From [Phialemoniopsis] sp. UDSM-2020 (taxonomy: Eukaryota; Ascomycota; Sordariomycetes; Thyridiales; Thyridiaceae), in contig JAEILZ010000005.1 of NCBI GenBank assembly GCA_018873225.1, positions 4,092,001-4,156,000 of the forward strand: a stretch of DNA of 64,000 bases, given 5' to 3'. This document shows, one piece after another, positions 1-9,898 of this stretch. Position 1 is the first letter of the stretch. Every line of letters begins with the position of its first letter. Made by a program: the position numbers and the translations under genes. A model generated the notes under the pieces. That model searched no databases and had not been told where the DNA came from. It was given only the letters and a program-made list of their open reading frames with translations.

Positions 1-40
1 GCTCAATTGCGCCGCCGGCAGCTGATACATCGCGCTACAG

Positions 41-952
41 TTTCCAAACAACCTCCCTCCCGGCACCAGTCACTCCTTCATGACACGGGGACACAAGAAA
101 ATCACCCCGGACCCGGACCTCGATATCAAAGAGTTCACAGTCAAAGCCCGCGATGGCTACGATATCCTCCTGCGCTCATACCGCCGCAAGGCCGCCACGG
201 CCACCGTCCCGCTGTTCCTCTACATGCACGGCGGCGGCTTCGTCACAGGCTCCCTCGACACCGACGACCGGACATGCCGCGCCACCGCCAAGCAAGTCGA
301 CACCTGCATCCTGAGCATCGACTACCGCCTGGCCCCGGAGCACCCTTTCCCGACGGGCTTCGAGGACTGCTGGGACGTGCTCCGGTGGACGAGCACGCCA
401 GACGCGCAGGCGCAGCTCGGCGTCGACCTCGCCAAGGGGTTCCTGGTGGGGGGCACCAGCGCCGGCGCCAACTTCACTGCGGGGCTCGCGGACCGGTACC
501 AGCGGCAGGGCCTCGCGCCGCGGATCACGGCGCTCATGTTCTGGTGCGGCAGCTGGTGCCACCCTGACGTCCGACCGGCGCATCTCAGGCCGCTGATCCT
601 CTCTGTCGACGAGATTGACGATGCACCCGGTCTCAGCAGGTCTTCTATCGAGTACTTTCGGGAGAAGTATGGGGCGCCCAAGGACGATATTAGGTACTCG
701 CCGTTGCTAGTCGAAAGTTGGGAGGGGATTGCGCAGAAGGCGTACTTTGCCATCTGTGGCTGGGATCCGCGACGCGACGAGGCTGTTGTCTATGGGGATC
801 TGCTCAAGGACGCCGGGCTTGATGTGCAGAAACGTATTTACTCTGGTCTTCCTCACGGATTCTGGACTATCTGTCCGGATCTACCTGTTAGTCGAGTATG
901 GGAGGAGGATACGATCAATGGAGTGAAATGGCTGCTTGGACTGGAAGAGTGA
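41..952 (+). CDS. alpha/beta hydrolase fold-3 (HSL-type) esterase, 5' partial
   Basis: A serine ester hydrolase of the hormone-sensitive-lipase type. The sequence shows the HGGGF oxyanion motif (about residue 50 counting from the ATG at 80), the nucleophile elbow GTSAG (Ser near 127), an Asp in GWDPRRDEA and a His in LPHGFW, so a full catalytic triad is present. From the ATG at 80 the protein is 290 aa, about 30-50 aa short of the usual family length. The frame is open upstream to 26, and a ctacag acceptor ends at 40; joining there adds FPNNLPPGT-like sequence typical of the family's N terminus. I therefore infer that the first exon lies left of the window and that the ATG at 80 is internal. 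No secretion signal is visible in this part, so it is probably cytosolic. The natural substrate cannot be read from the sequence. Confidence 0.85.
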   Translation, partial: FPNNLPPGTSHSFMTRGHKKITPDPDLDIKEFTVKARDGYDILLRSYRRKAATATVPLFLYMHGGGFVTGSLDTDDRTCRATAKQVDTCILSIDYRLAPEHPFPTGFEDCWDVLRWTSTPDAQAQLGVDLAKGFLVGGTSAGANFTAGLADRYQRQGLAPRITALMFWCGSWCHPDVRPAHLRPLILSVDEIDDAPGLSRSSIEYFREKYGAPKDDIRYSPLLVESWEGIAQKAYFAICGWDPRRDEAVVYGDLLKDAGLDVQKRIYSGLPHGFWTICPDLPVSRVWEEDTINGVKWLLGLEE

Positions 953-1392
953 AGGCTTCGGCGACAGCGACGAGAGTAGAGATGGGATTCGAATGCGTTG
1001 CTCCCAGATCTTCTCTCGTCGTATCAATATATATTAGGTCAACGTTCATCTGCACAGGCAGCTTGTGACAATTGAAGCAAATTGCTATATCTGACACTGG
1101 CAAGGGAGTTTCAACATTCACGCTTCCACCATGATGACACTGCAAATCCTTAGGACTGCTGAGTTAGAATCGGGTCTGTTTTTAGGATCTGTACCTCGTT
1201 GATCTCAATAAAAGGATCGCATCCATCAGGTTTAGCGCATCTATCGTAACAATCCAGAATTCAAAGAAAGCAGTTGAACTTTTGGTGACCCCTGTGGCCA
1301 GTGGACTCTCCTCCATCCACATCGATATTGTCTTCTCAGTTTCCATATGCCAGATTCTGCCCCGGCATTTCCACCAGACTCCTCGCTTGCAC
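953..1392. other. intergenic, convergent 3' ends
   Basis: This stretch lies between the 3' ends of the esterase and the coiled-coil gene. It holds untranslated-type sequence with AATAAA-like stretches near 1208 (aataaaagg). I see no gene, repeat or mobile element. Confidence 0.5.
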
Positions 1393-3606
1393 TCACTGCT
1401 CCTTTGTCAGATCGACAACGGCATTGTCTGCAATCTCCTCATCTGCTGCAGCACCGTTCTCGTTATGCTGCACGGTCTCGCACGATGCACTTCTCGGGCT
1501 GTTCATGGTCGGAGGTGCGACGGTTTCGGGAGCTACTGCTGCTGCCATCTGCTCCTCGGGGGCTGAGACTGACTTCTCACCCTCTTTTCGCGCTTCTGTG
1601 TGTTGCTCGATATCCGATCCTGGGAGTTGCTGTGGCTCGGCTTCCTGGAGGCCGCGCTGTTGTTCATGTTCTTGAATCCCGAGCTGTTGATCAGGTTGCT
1701 GAAGCCCCTGTTGTGGTCCCTGTTGTGCTTGGGCATCCTGGCTTGCTTCGTGTCCTGCACCGTGGAGTTCGCCTCCCTCAGTTGTGTCTCCACTAAACAA
1801 TTCCCACTCGAGCGACAGCTTGCTTCCGGATGCTCGCTCGATGCGCGCTGGCGGCTGGGTGTCGATGCACGAGGGTATGTGTGCTGGGAGAGAGGCGGCT
1901 TCGATTCGTCCGGGCTCGACGAAACGATGTTTTTGTTGGACTGGCTGCTGTTCGGGTAATGGGAATGCTTGCTCCACCAAGTCAGTCGCGATGCTCCGGA
2001 AAGCTGGGGGTCTGGTATCTACCTTGTCGGTCTGTCCGTACGGGCTCGGTGGCAACGGCAAAGTGCTCATGTGTCGTGGAAGATATCCATACACTTGAGA
2101 CGGCTCTTTCTTGATCTTCCTGACTCGGTCATCGCCTTTGACTTGCGTCTGCTTGCCCACGATCAAGTCGTTGTCGACGATGTCGCATATGACTTGCATC
2201 TGCACCAGATTCGCACGCTCGTTGTACTTCTGTCCATCGGAAGTACCGACCTTCACCAGACCCGGCAAAATGACATAGTCGACAGATCTAGGGCTGTTGT
2301 TGTTCCTCTGCGAAAGGAGCCTGGAGACTTCATTCTCATTCATTTCGAGTTTGTCGAAGGCGGGTTTGGCAACCGTTAGCCCTGAAACAAGAAACTCAGC
2401 TCGAGATCTCCGGCAGGTGATGTCGAGCTCTGCGGCTGCGCTGAGGATGCGACTTAAGTCCTCACGGGCTTCGCCGCCGAGGCAGTCGATCTTCTGGGTC
2501 AAGAAGATGTTTCGAAGAATTTTGTCTCGAGCGGTATTCAGATAATCCTTTGCATCCGGCGCAGTCATAAGGGCGAGTTCCACGGTGTGAGCCCTCCACT
2601 GATGGAACTCGATCTCCAGGCTTGGGTGCTGACCTGTAATTTCTACGAGAGAATATTAGTCTGAGCACAGAAGTTTCGTCCATACATTTAGTTGCTTACT
2701 GCGAATTGAATTGGCAAGAGACGACAAAACTTCGCCGGACTTTCCAGACCAGTGACGGGAGTTTTTCTGGAAGATATGAGCGTACAGAAGTCTCCAGACC
2801 TGCCCTTCAATGTATAGAGGGAACAGAGGACGATTATTGACAAGCTGCACGTCTGACGAAGACTTGTCGGTAAGTTTGTTCACCCATCCTTGTCGGATGC
2901 GATCATGGTCCTTGATGTGCCTGCGCACAAACTGATTGATCATGCCAGAAAGCTGCTTGCACTTGGCAATGATGTCGTTGTCAAATGTCTGAACTCCTCG
3001 GCCCAGGGAGGACATCTTCGCGTCGTCCAGCTCCCTCAAGAGCTTTGCAACCTGCTCTTGAAGCTCGGTCTCTCGCTTTGTGCTCTGTTTCTCGAGCACC
3101 GCGTACTCTTCCTTCTGCTGCTTCAGCTGTACCTCGAGTTCCTTCTTGAGGACTCCCCTCGAGCCTGCTCCCTTCTTTGCAGTCGCGGCAGTGTTCTCAA
3201 GATCTTGGATCTGCTTTTTCAGCTCTTTGATCCCTTGATCTTGAGACTTGATGGTAGCATGGCATTCCTGATTCTCAAGTTTGATCGCGTCAGCCTTCTT
3301 TGCCAGATCTGCGATCACAGTGGCGTAGCAGCTGAGCAGCTCCTCAGCATTCTGAGGCTGGTGGTGATTCAGCGCAGCTCGGTCAAGTTCGATCGACTGC
3401 AGAATTCCTGTCGAGCTGGTGTCCTTCTTAGAATGGCGTCGCTGACGTTTGACCTGAGCGGCAGTGTCGTTCTCAGCTTCGAAAGGGCTTGATAGCAGTG
3501 TCTCGTCGATCTCCATCTTGCGTTTGCGAGCAGAACGCCGAGGTGTCGGTGAGTCAAGTGATATGTCATCGACGAAGTCTTCCTCTTTGTACCTGGGGCG
3601 CGCCAT
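1393..3606 (-). CDS. coiled-coil, glutamine-rich nuclear-type protein of unknown function
   Basis: I do not recognise a named family. Two exons (3606-2700 and 2633-1393) join across a 66-nt intron with a GTAAGC donor, a GACTAAT branch and an ATTACAG acceptor, giving about 715 aa. The N terminus is basic and acidic with an NLS-like RRSARKRK stretch near residue 25. A long heptad-type coiled coil runs from about 95 to 205 (repeats of KELKKQIQDLEN type). A compact conserved-looking block (PLFPLYIEGQVWRLLY) follows around 265-285 and continues across the intron. The last third is low complexity and Gln/Pro-rich (about 575-640). The layout fits a chromatin or nuclear scaffold protein, but this is inference. 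A GTG at 2583 is not the start, because the frame continues through the intron to the ATG at 3606. Confidence 0.8.
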
Positions 3607-4449
3607 TGCTCAAGAGATGATGATGGACGGGTCAAAATAGGGCGGGATTTTGAGGTGAAGAAAAGAGGAAGAATCGTGTCAAATAATCTGAATTGACGAG
3701 AAAGGAATCAGGGTCAGTGAGATGCCTTCTGCGCCAGGAGAGCAGGTTGGTGAAAGGGAAGGGCTAGAGGAAACTGAATTGCAGGAAGAAGAGGTCGAGG
3801 TGAGTGGGGAAAATGCAGTAGGGAGAGATGATGTGAAAAGCAGGTAGTGTGAGTTAGGCAGAATCTGAGGGCGTACCTGGACTTGAGGAAAGGAGGAAAA
3901 GAAAGTCTGATTGGGCCACTTGAGAGTGAGAAGAGAGCGTCACCTGGGCTCGAGATGATGGACAGGTAAAAAGAAGAGATGGCCCAGAAGTACGCCCGAG
4001 ACTTTTTTCAGGGTCTAGAGTCGGGAGGGAACAAAGCTAGTAATAAGGTGAGGATTCCAAAGGTAGTGGAAGCATTAGCTAGAATTGTGGTTTATCAAAG
4101 CGTTGGAGCGCACGATATATGTCCAGCCCAGGTGGAAGATTACTGAAACTACTCTTGTAAAATTTCGGTACTGGGAATATGCATCACCAGAGTCATCCAC
4201 GTCCCACTGTGCAGTAATAATATCACGAGATGATGATTGCATGCCTTGAATTCAAACTCTCATTCCTCTTTTACTGCCTCTAGCTATTCACACCTGATTT
4301 TAGAATTTCCTCCCCTATCTTCACACAGCCAGTTTTGCATGAGACTCATCTCGGTATCATCGTATCTCAGTTCCCCCCTTCTCCTCGGAGAAACATGAAA
4401 AGCAATTTCTGGAGCAGAGAACGTGCATAGCTCCCAGCACAATGTGAGC
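3607..4449. other. intergenic region, purine-rich
   Basis: About 840 bases lie between the start of the coiled-coil gene and the 3' end of the Hsp70-like gene. The part next to the coiled-coil gene is GA-rich on the + strand (CT-rich on that gene's strand), as is common in fungal promoters. I found no supported gene or repeat. Confidence 0.5.
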
Positions 4450-6613
4450 TCAAGTCTTGCTGAGCAGCCGTCCCCTCAATCCCCGTCCGTCATCGTCGGT
4501 GAAGTCAATTGACATGCTCTTCCGTCCCAGAGGCATGTCCTTGTAGTAGACCGTGAACTCGAGAGTGCCACCGTTGCACTTCATATCGTACCGGAACTCC
4601 AACTCGTAGAAGTCCTCGCCCGTCTTGGAAGTCTTGGCCCGCAGGCTGGAAAAGTCGATGTTCTCGCAGTTGAACTCGATGATGCATAGCTCAGAGACGT
4701 CATCAGTTAGTCGCCTCGGAGGACGTGACTCCTTGCACGTGTAGATGATGTGCTTGATGACCTCGCCTGGGCCTTCAACCGTCGCAGTCAGGCGCTCAGG
4801 ATGAGGACGTTTGTTGGAGACGTCTTGACCCTAAGAATGTCTTAGATTCAGACAATGCATTATCGGGGATAATCGTGATACTTACCTCCTTGATGAACCA
4901 CTTCATCTGTTTTCGTGCCACAAGGCAGTTGTACTTCTCGTCAAACTCACGGTCGCACTGAGCATGCGTGCCACTCTTCCACTTCTCGTCGTAGCAAACT
5001 CCGTAGTTAGCCCGGGCGATGCGAGACTCCACCTCGACGGAGAACTTGGACTTGACCTTCTGCAGGCCCAGTCCATGGATGACGGCTCCTCGACAGATGG
5101 CGCTCCAGCTAAAGAGGTTGGGTCAGTAGGTTTATCTTAATGCAGAAGGACCTTGCGAACTTACGGTGAGCCGGAACGCGTCTGTAGAACCTCAATGTCC
5201 TTGCTCTCGACTAGTTTGCGAGTCTCTTCGACTAGATACTTGCATCGACCGTAGCCACCAACGAGCATGATGTACTTCGGAGGCTTACCAGTCTTTGCAT
5301 AGACTGCGTCAATTTGGCCTTCAATCATTGTGAAGATACGCTGGAACGACGGCGCAAAGACATCGCCGATGTCTTCCGGGGTCAAGGCAATGAACGGCCT
5401 ATCCAGCACGACTGCCGGCAGCTCCTCGGCCGTGAAGCATTGAAATGGGACGTCAATGATCTGGTCGGAACGTCTGGCATTGTCAAACAGTGGTTTGAGG
5501 CCATTCTCCCACTCGTCATCGATGATTTTGGCTAGGATTTGCTTTGGCATGCGTGACCAGGCTGGTTCAGAGAACTTCTGCTGCAGAAGTTTGTTAAACG
5601 CATTGTCAACCATCTTTGCTCCACAAAGATCTCCATCTCCCTGCGCAGCTTCAGCGACGGACAGAGGCTCCATCTGCTTCACCATGTAGCTGATGAGATC
5701 TACGGTGCCACCGCCGCAGTCCACCATGACGATGGAATCGCCGATCTGAAGTACTGTTAGCTGCAAGTTTTGTGATACATCTTCTAGTAATTCATAGAAC
5801 GGGTGCTTACCCTGATCTCAATTTGGCCATTTGAATCAGCCATGGTCGCGATAGCAGCGGCTTCAGGCTCCGTGATGAAGCCGAGCTGGGTGAATGGCTT
5901 AGCAAGAATACCGGCCTGCTCAGCAGCCTTCTGGAGGCGAACACGGGCGTACGGGGGCCAAATGGCGGGAAGTGTCATGACGACACGGAGTTTGGCATAG
6001 TTGAAAGTCGACTCGCCAACCTCAGTCTTGATTCTGGCGACGGAATGGTTCCACAGCTCGCGAAGATAATCAGCGATGCAGGCCACAGGGTTCTTGTTGT
6101 GCTTCGCGAGTAATTTCTTGGCCTTCTTGACATGGGGCGAGTCCTTGACTTTCTCAGTGAGCTCGGAGTCATTCAGCAAGAGCAGCTTGAACCACTGAAT
6201 TGGCGTATGAGACACGTCGATGGCGTAGCCCCAAGAGACCTCGGTATTGCCACGAGTCTTGAGGTAGTGAATTGCTGTCGGAACTTTCTCGCGATCAGCA
6301 TTCTTAGTCTCGTAGGTCTCCCAGCTGCTAATGACATGGATGTCATCGGGTCGGCGCGTGTTGACATAGGCGACGCCGGAGTACCTAGAATGGTCAGTAG
6401 ATTGTTCCGGAAATTGGAATGAAACAGAACGAAAAATACTCACGTCGTGCCAAAATCGATGCCGATGACGATACAAGTCTCGACAGCATTGCTGTTCGTT
6501 CCTGTGCGAGCAGGAGAAGGCGCAGCTGAGGGTGAACGGCGCGAAGGGGAAGGGGAGCCGGCCGAAGAGGAAGCACCCTCTTCCTTGATGTTTCTCCGAT
6601 AGAACTGACTCAT
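4450..6613 (-). CDS. Hsp70-like ATPase (HSPA12-type fungal Hsp70 family protein)
   Basis: An actin/Hsp70-fold ATPase. Five exons (6613-6444, 6384-5811, 5745-5165, 5108-4886, 4830-4450) give 642 aa. The nucleotide-binding motifs are all visible: phosphate-1 loop IGIDFGTTYSGVAY, phosphate-2 loop VDCGGGTVDLIS, and the adenosine motif IMLVGGYGRCKYLVE. The canonical EEVD tail and substrate-binding domain of a chaperone Hsp70 are absent; the C-terminal 130 aa are beta-rich and end DDGRGLRGRLLSKT. This is the pattern of the divergent HSPA12-like family that is expanded in fungi, whose clients are largely unknown. The start is the ATG at 6613; an in-frame TTG upstream is not needed. The acceptor of exon 3 is chosen at 5746 because a GCTAAC branch lies 10-15 nt before it; an alternative acceptor 15 nt upstream would add LTVLQ. 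A Ser/Pro-rich linker (residues 15-40) precedes the ATPase domain. Confidence 0.9.
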
Positions 6614-7698
6614 GATGTCCGTTGGTATCCTCTCAAGGTAGTTTCCTATGAGATCTGCCGGAGAGTGTGGTGATGTGGTCGAAGTGCTCAAAGGTCAGGA
6701 AAGATTCAGGCCATCAAGAAAAATCGAGACGTGCTATCGTGAAAATAGCGAATGATTTGTGAGAGCTTGATGATGTAAAGGAAGTGGTCTGTAGTTCGAG
6801 ATCATGAGATGAGGCGGTGATCCCAAGGGCAATGAGAAGTGGATGATGAAAAGATGAGGTTGAATTCGTCTTGACTTCAGCTACGTGGAAGGGAAGGGTA
6901 TGTTGGGAGAAAAATTAGTGGGTTGTTGTGTTCGAGCAGGATGAAAGAGGCTGTAGCCTGCAGGAAATTTCTCCGAAGTCTCGGCACCTAGATGGATCGA
7001 GATTGGTTCAGTTGTTTTTCAAGAGAGCGAACCTACAAGAAAACAATTATGTAGCTACGCAAAGAATTCTAATATTTCAATATGCTCATATCTACATATC
7101 GCCTGGCAGGATCTCCTAAAATTGGGATGGCGATATGATGCCATCAAGTGATCAGGCAGATAAGTGAGCATGATAAAGTCATTGAGATGCCCTCACCTAG
7201 GAAACATCGCACGGTATCAATCAGCAACTTGGCCTATTTTTTCCCAAAGTTGAGCATGTCCATAACATTCCAGATGCATCCATTGAGGTTCATGTAAGAC
7301 CTGGTGTAGTGATGACTTGCAGGTCACGGGCTTAAATACGGTTCGCCCATCGTGTAAACATAAGTACATCACTGTCTGCATTCTTATGGTAGACCAATAC
7401 TTAACAAGAATGTGTTACTTCCCACCTTGTCAGGGATCCCACAGTCAGATTAGCGCGCCAAGTCGTGGATGCTGCAGGCTTGGCGAGCCTGGTTTTGGCG
7501 TTAAGCTGGTCCCGCTCGTATTACAATGCGAACCAATCATTTTCGCAGGTGCGTTTGAATGGTCGATTGGATTCTGTCCATCTTCCTGCGCGTCGCAGCC
7601 AAGGAGTGAGACAGTCATGATATAAAATGCAAACAAGATACCTCAGTAGGAGGTTTGACCTTGAGATTACGATTACATTGGCAGACCTTCCCTAGACG
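6614..7698. other. divergent intergenic region
   Basis: About 1.1 kb separates the Hsp70-like gene (leftward) from the FAD monooxygenase (rightward), so it should hold both promoters. It is AT-richer than the flanking genes. Short open frames here lack protein-like composition. Only the TATA box at 7621 stands out. Confidence 0.5.
7621..7627 (+). promoter_or_regulatory. TATA box of the FAD monooxygenase gene
   Basis: A perfect TATAAAA lies 72 bp before the ATG at 7699, a plausible spacing for a fungal core promoter with a short leader. Confidence 0.5.
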
Positions 7699-9214
7699 AT
7701 GGCAGCTTCAGTGCCCCAGAAGCTCGTGGGCATCGTCGGGGCAGGCATTGCGGGTCCCGCGTTCGCCCTTCAGCTCCTCTCACATCCACGCCTCGCCTCA
7801 CTGTACCGGCCTCTACTGCTGGACAAGACGCCAGATCCATCCGTCGTGTCATCGGCGCCACAGGCCAGGAAAGAAGGCGCTTCTTCTGGTGCAGCCGTGG
7901 GAGTGTTCCCCAATGGGCTGCACCCTCTCTTCGCCTTGGGCCTGCGCGACGCGGTCGAGTCCATCAGCTTGCCCCTGGACATCATAAGCTTTTGGAGATC
8001 ACCAACTGCCTCAAGCACGCCTGTTCGCGAATATGGGTCGTGCCACCACCCGACGTGGAGCCACGGCCTCCAAAGCGACGCAATCAGTGTGGAGCGAAGT
8101 GCTCTGAGGGACGTGTTGGTCAAGGCGGCGCGGGAGCGCGGCTGCGAGACGATGTGGGACAAGAAAATCAAGGAGTTCGAGGAGCTCGACGAGGGAGCAA
8201 CGAAAATCAGCTTTGACGATGGCTCAGACCTTACCGTTGACATGCTTGTTGGTGCTGACGGTGGGTACTCGATGGTCCGCAAGTACCTCCTCAACAAGCG
8301 GAATCCCGCAACGGCAGAGAAACGATGGCTACCCGACTTCATGGGCCAGACTGGCTTCTACGGTGTGTCCAAAGGTTTCCCATATGGCAAGGACGAGTCA
8401 TCACGAGCAACTACCGGGATCTGGCTCGATCGTGGGATGCTGGCAACTGGGCCGGTTCCTGGTGACAAGATTCGTTGGGAACTCGTCTTGCCTGAAAAGG
8501 AGCCACCACCAGTGTCCAGGATTGTCGAGGACAAGCCCAAGAAAGAAGCAAAGTATTGGTGGGAGTCGGCGATCCTGCCAAGCGCATACACACATGACTC
8601 CAGCGTCGAGATCCTAGAGAAGCATCTGAATGCCTTCCATCCCGCGGCAGGGACCATCGGCAACCTGCTGGACAGCGCCGAGCAAATCATCCGCACTCCC
8701 CTCCGGCAGCGAGTCTGGAAGGCCGACGAGATCCAGTACGGCAATGTGGCGCTGATTGGAGATGCCGCACGGCTGATGCTACCAAGCAGTGGACAAGGTA
8801 TGTCATCGCGAATTTCTTTCTGTTCGGCTCTTGCTAATCAACCCCAGGTACCGGCTTTGGTATCGAGGATGCCACCGTTCTTGCGTCCAAGCTGCTCGAG
8901 CACTCCAAGACTGCCACTGACCAAGACAATCTGCGCGCACCGCTGGAAGCCTATGCGCGTGAACGGGTTCCGCGGTCGAAGAAGATGGCTGCCGTCGCGT
9001 GGTATGCGGGCACGCTTTCCATGGCCGACTCGTGGTTCTGGCGGTGGTTTCGCGAGTTCGTCTCAAGGTGGTTCCCAGTCGGCTACAATTACAAGGCGTG
9101 AGTTTGCGCGGAGTCTACGATCATGAGAAGCTTTTGGCATGCTGACTGGCTTTTAGCGATCCCAAATCAAAAGACCCCTGGCCGTTCGATGCCCGATTCG
9201 ATGTTGACCGCTAA
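7699..9214 (+). CDS. FAD-dependent monooxygenase (class A flavoprotein hydroxylase family)
   Basis: A NAD(P)H-dependent aromatic or alicyclic hydroxylase-type flavoenzyme. Three exons (7699-8797, 8848-9097, 9157-9214) give 468 aa. The FAD-binding GxGxxG is at the N terminus (GIVGAGIAGPAFA, near residue 13), the DG motif is MLVGADGGYSMVRKYL, and the second FAD motif is VALIGDAARLMLPSSGQGTG, which is split by intron 1 exactly at GQG|TG. Intron 1 (8798-8847) has a TGCTAAT branch; intron 2 (9098-9156) ends in TTTTAG. There is no signal peptide and no C-terminal membrane anchor is obvious, although WFWRWFREFVSRWF near the end is hydrophobic and amphipathic. Substrate unknown; no biosynthetic backbone gene is nearby, so a role in catabolism or detoxification is as likely as secondary metabolism. 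Confidence 0.9.
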
Positions 9215-9898
9215 AAGCTCGATGCTTTCTGCCCGGCGCATCTTCGGCCGAGCTCAATGAGCACACGAAGATTCCGCGATGCGGAGTAGATATCGATCCT
9301 TGCTCTTGTCCCCGCATCAACCATGGCAATCCTGCCTTTTCCATTGTACCAACAGAATAATCCTTGGTGGATCCTGGGGCCATTTCGAACGGTAGCAACC
9401 GAACCTGCCGCTTTGGGATTTGCACCATCATCAACCCTGGCCGACCAGTCAGCCCTACTCAACAACACTTGCACACAAACGTCACAACTCCGCGCGCCAC
9501 ACCTTCTTTGTCGTGCTTCTCCTCATTTCTCTATGCCGATCTTGCTTTTACCCCATATCTAGGATCGCGGGGTACAGAGACGGCCAGGATCTGGATGTCC
9601 TATGCGCTCGAATCACAAGCACGAAGTGCATCCTTGTCATGATACCCGCAGTCGAGAACGACTTGCTTTTCTTGGGTCGAGGTGGGGCTTGCCTGAACCG
9701 TTACGTTGTAAAGATAGACCGACAGCTCTGCTCACTCCATATAAAATAGAAAATCCCACCTCTATAAGTTTACATCCTTCGAGTGCAGGCATTGGGCTAA
9801 CATCGTCCTTCCTTACAGCATCACAGGAAAGGCGGAACTAAGGCTGCAAGTTTTGCATGGGTCCATGATCTATCGGCGAGCCGTCTAATCCCAACACC
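9215..9898. other. intergenic region upstream of the GH2 gene
   Basis: This stretch holds the 3' flank of the monooxygenase and the promoter of the GH2 gene, including a TATAAAA at 9740. I saw no other supported feature. Confidence 0.5.
9740..9746 (+). promoter_or_regulatory. TATA box of the GH2 gene
   Basis: TATAAAA lies 153 bp before the ATG at 9899. The position fits a core promoter with a leader of roughly 120 nt. Confidence 0.4.

Noticed and set aside
1282..2545. Several + strand open frames opposite the coiled-coil gene
   Set aside because: They are reverse-strand shadows of its long second exon; composition is that of antisense to Gln-rich codons.
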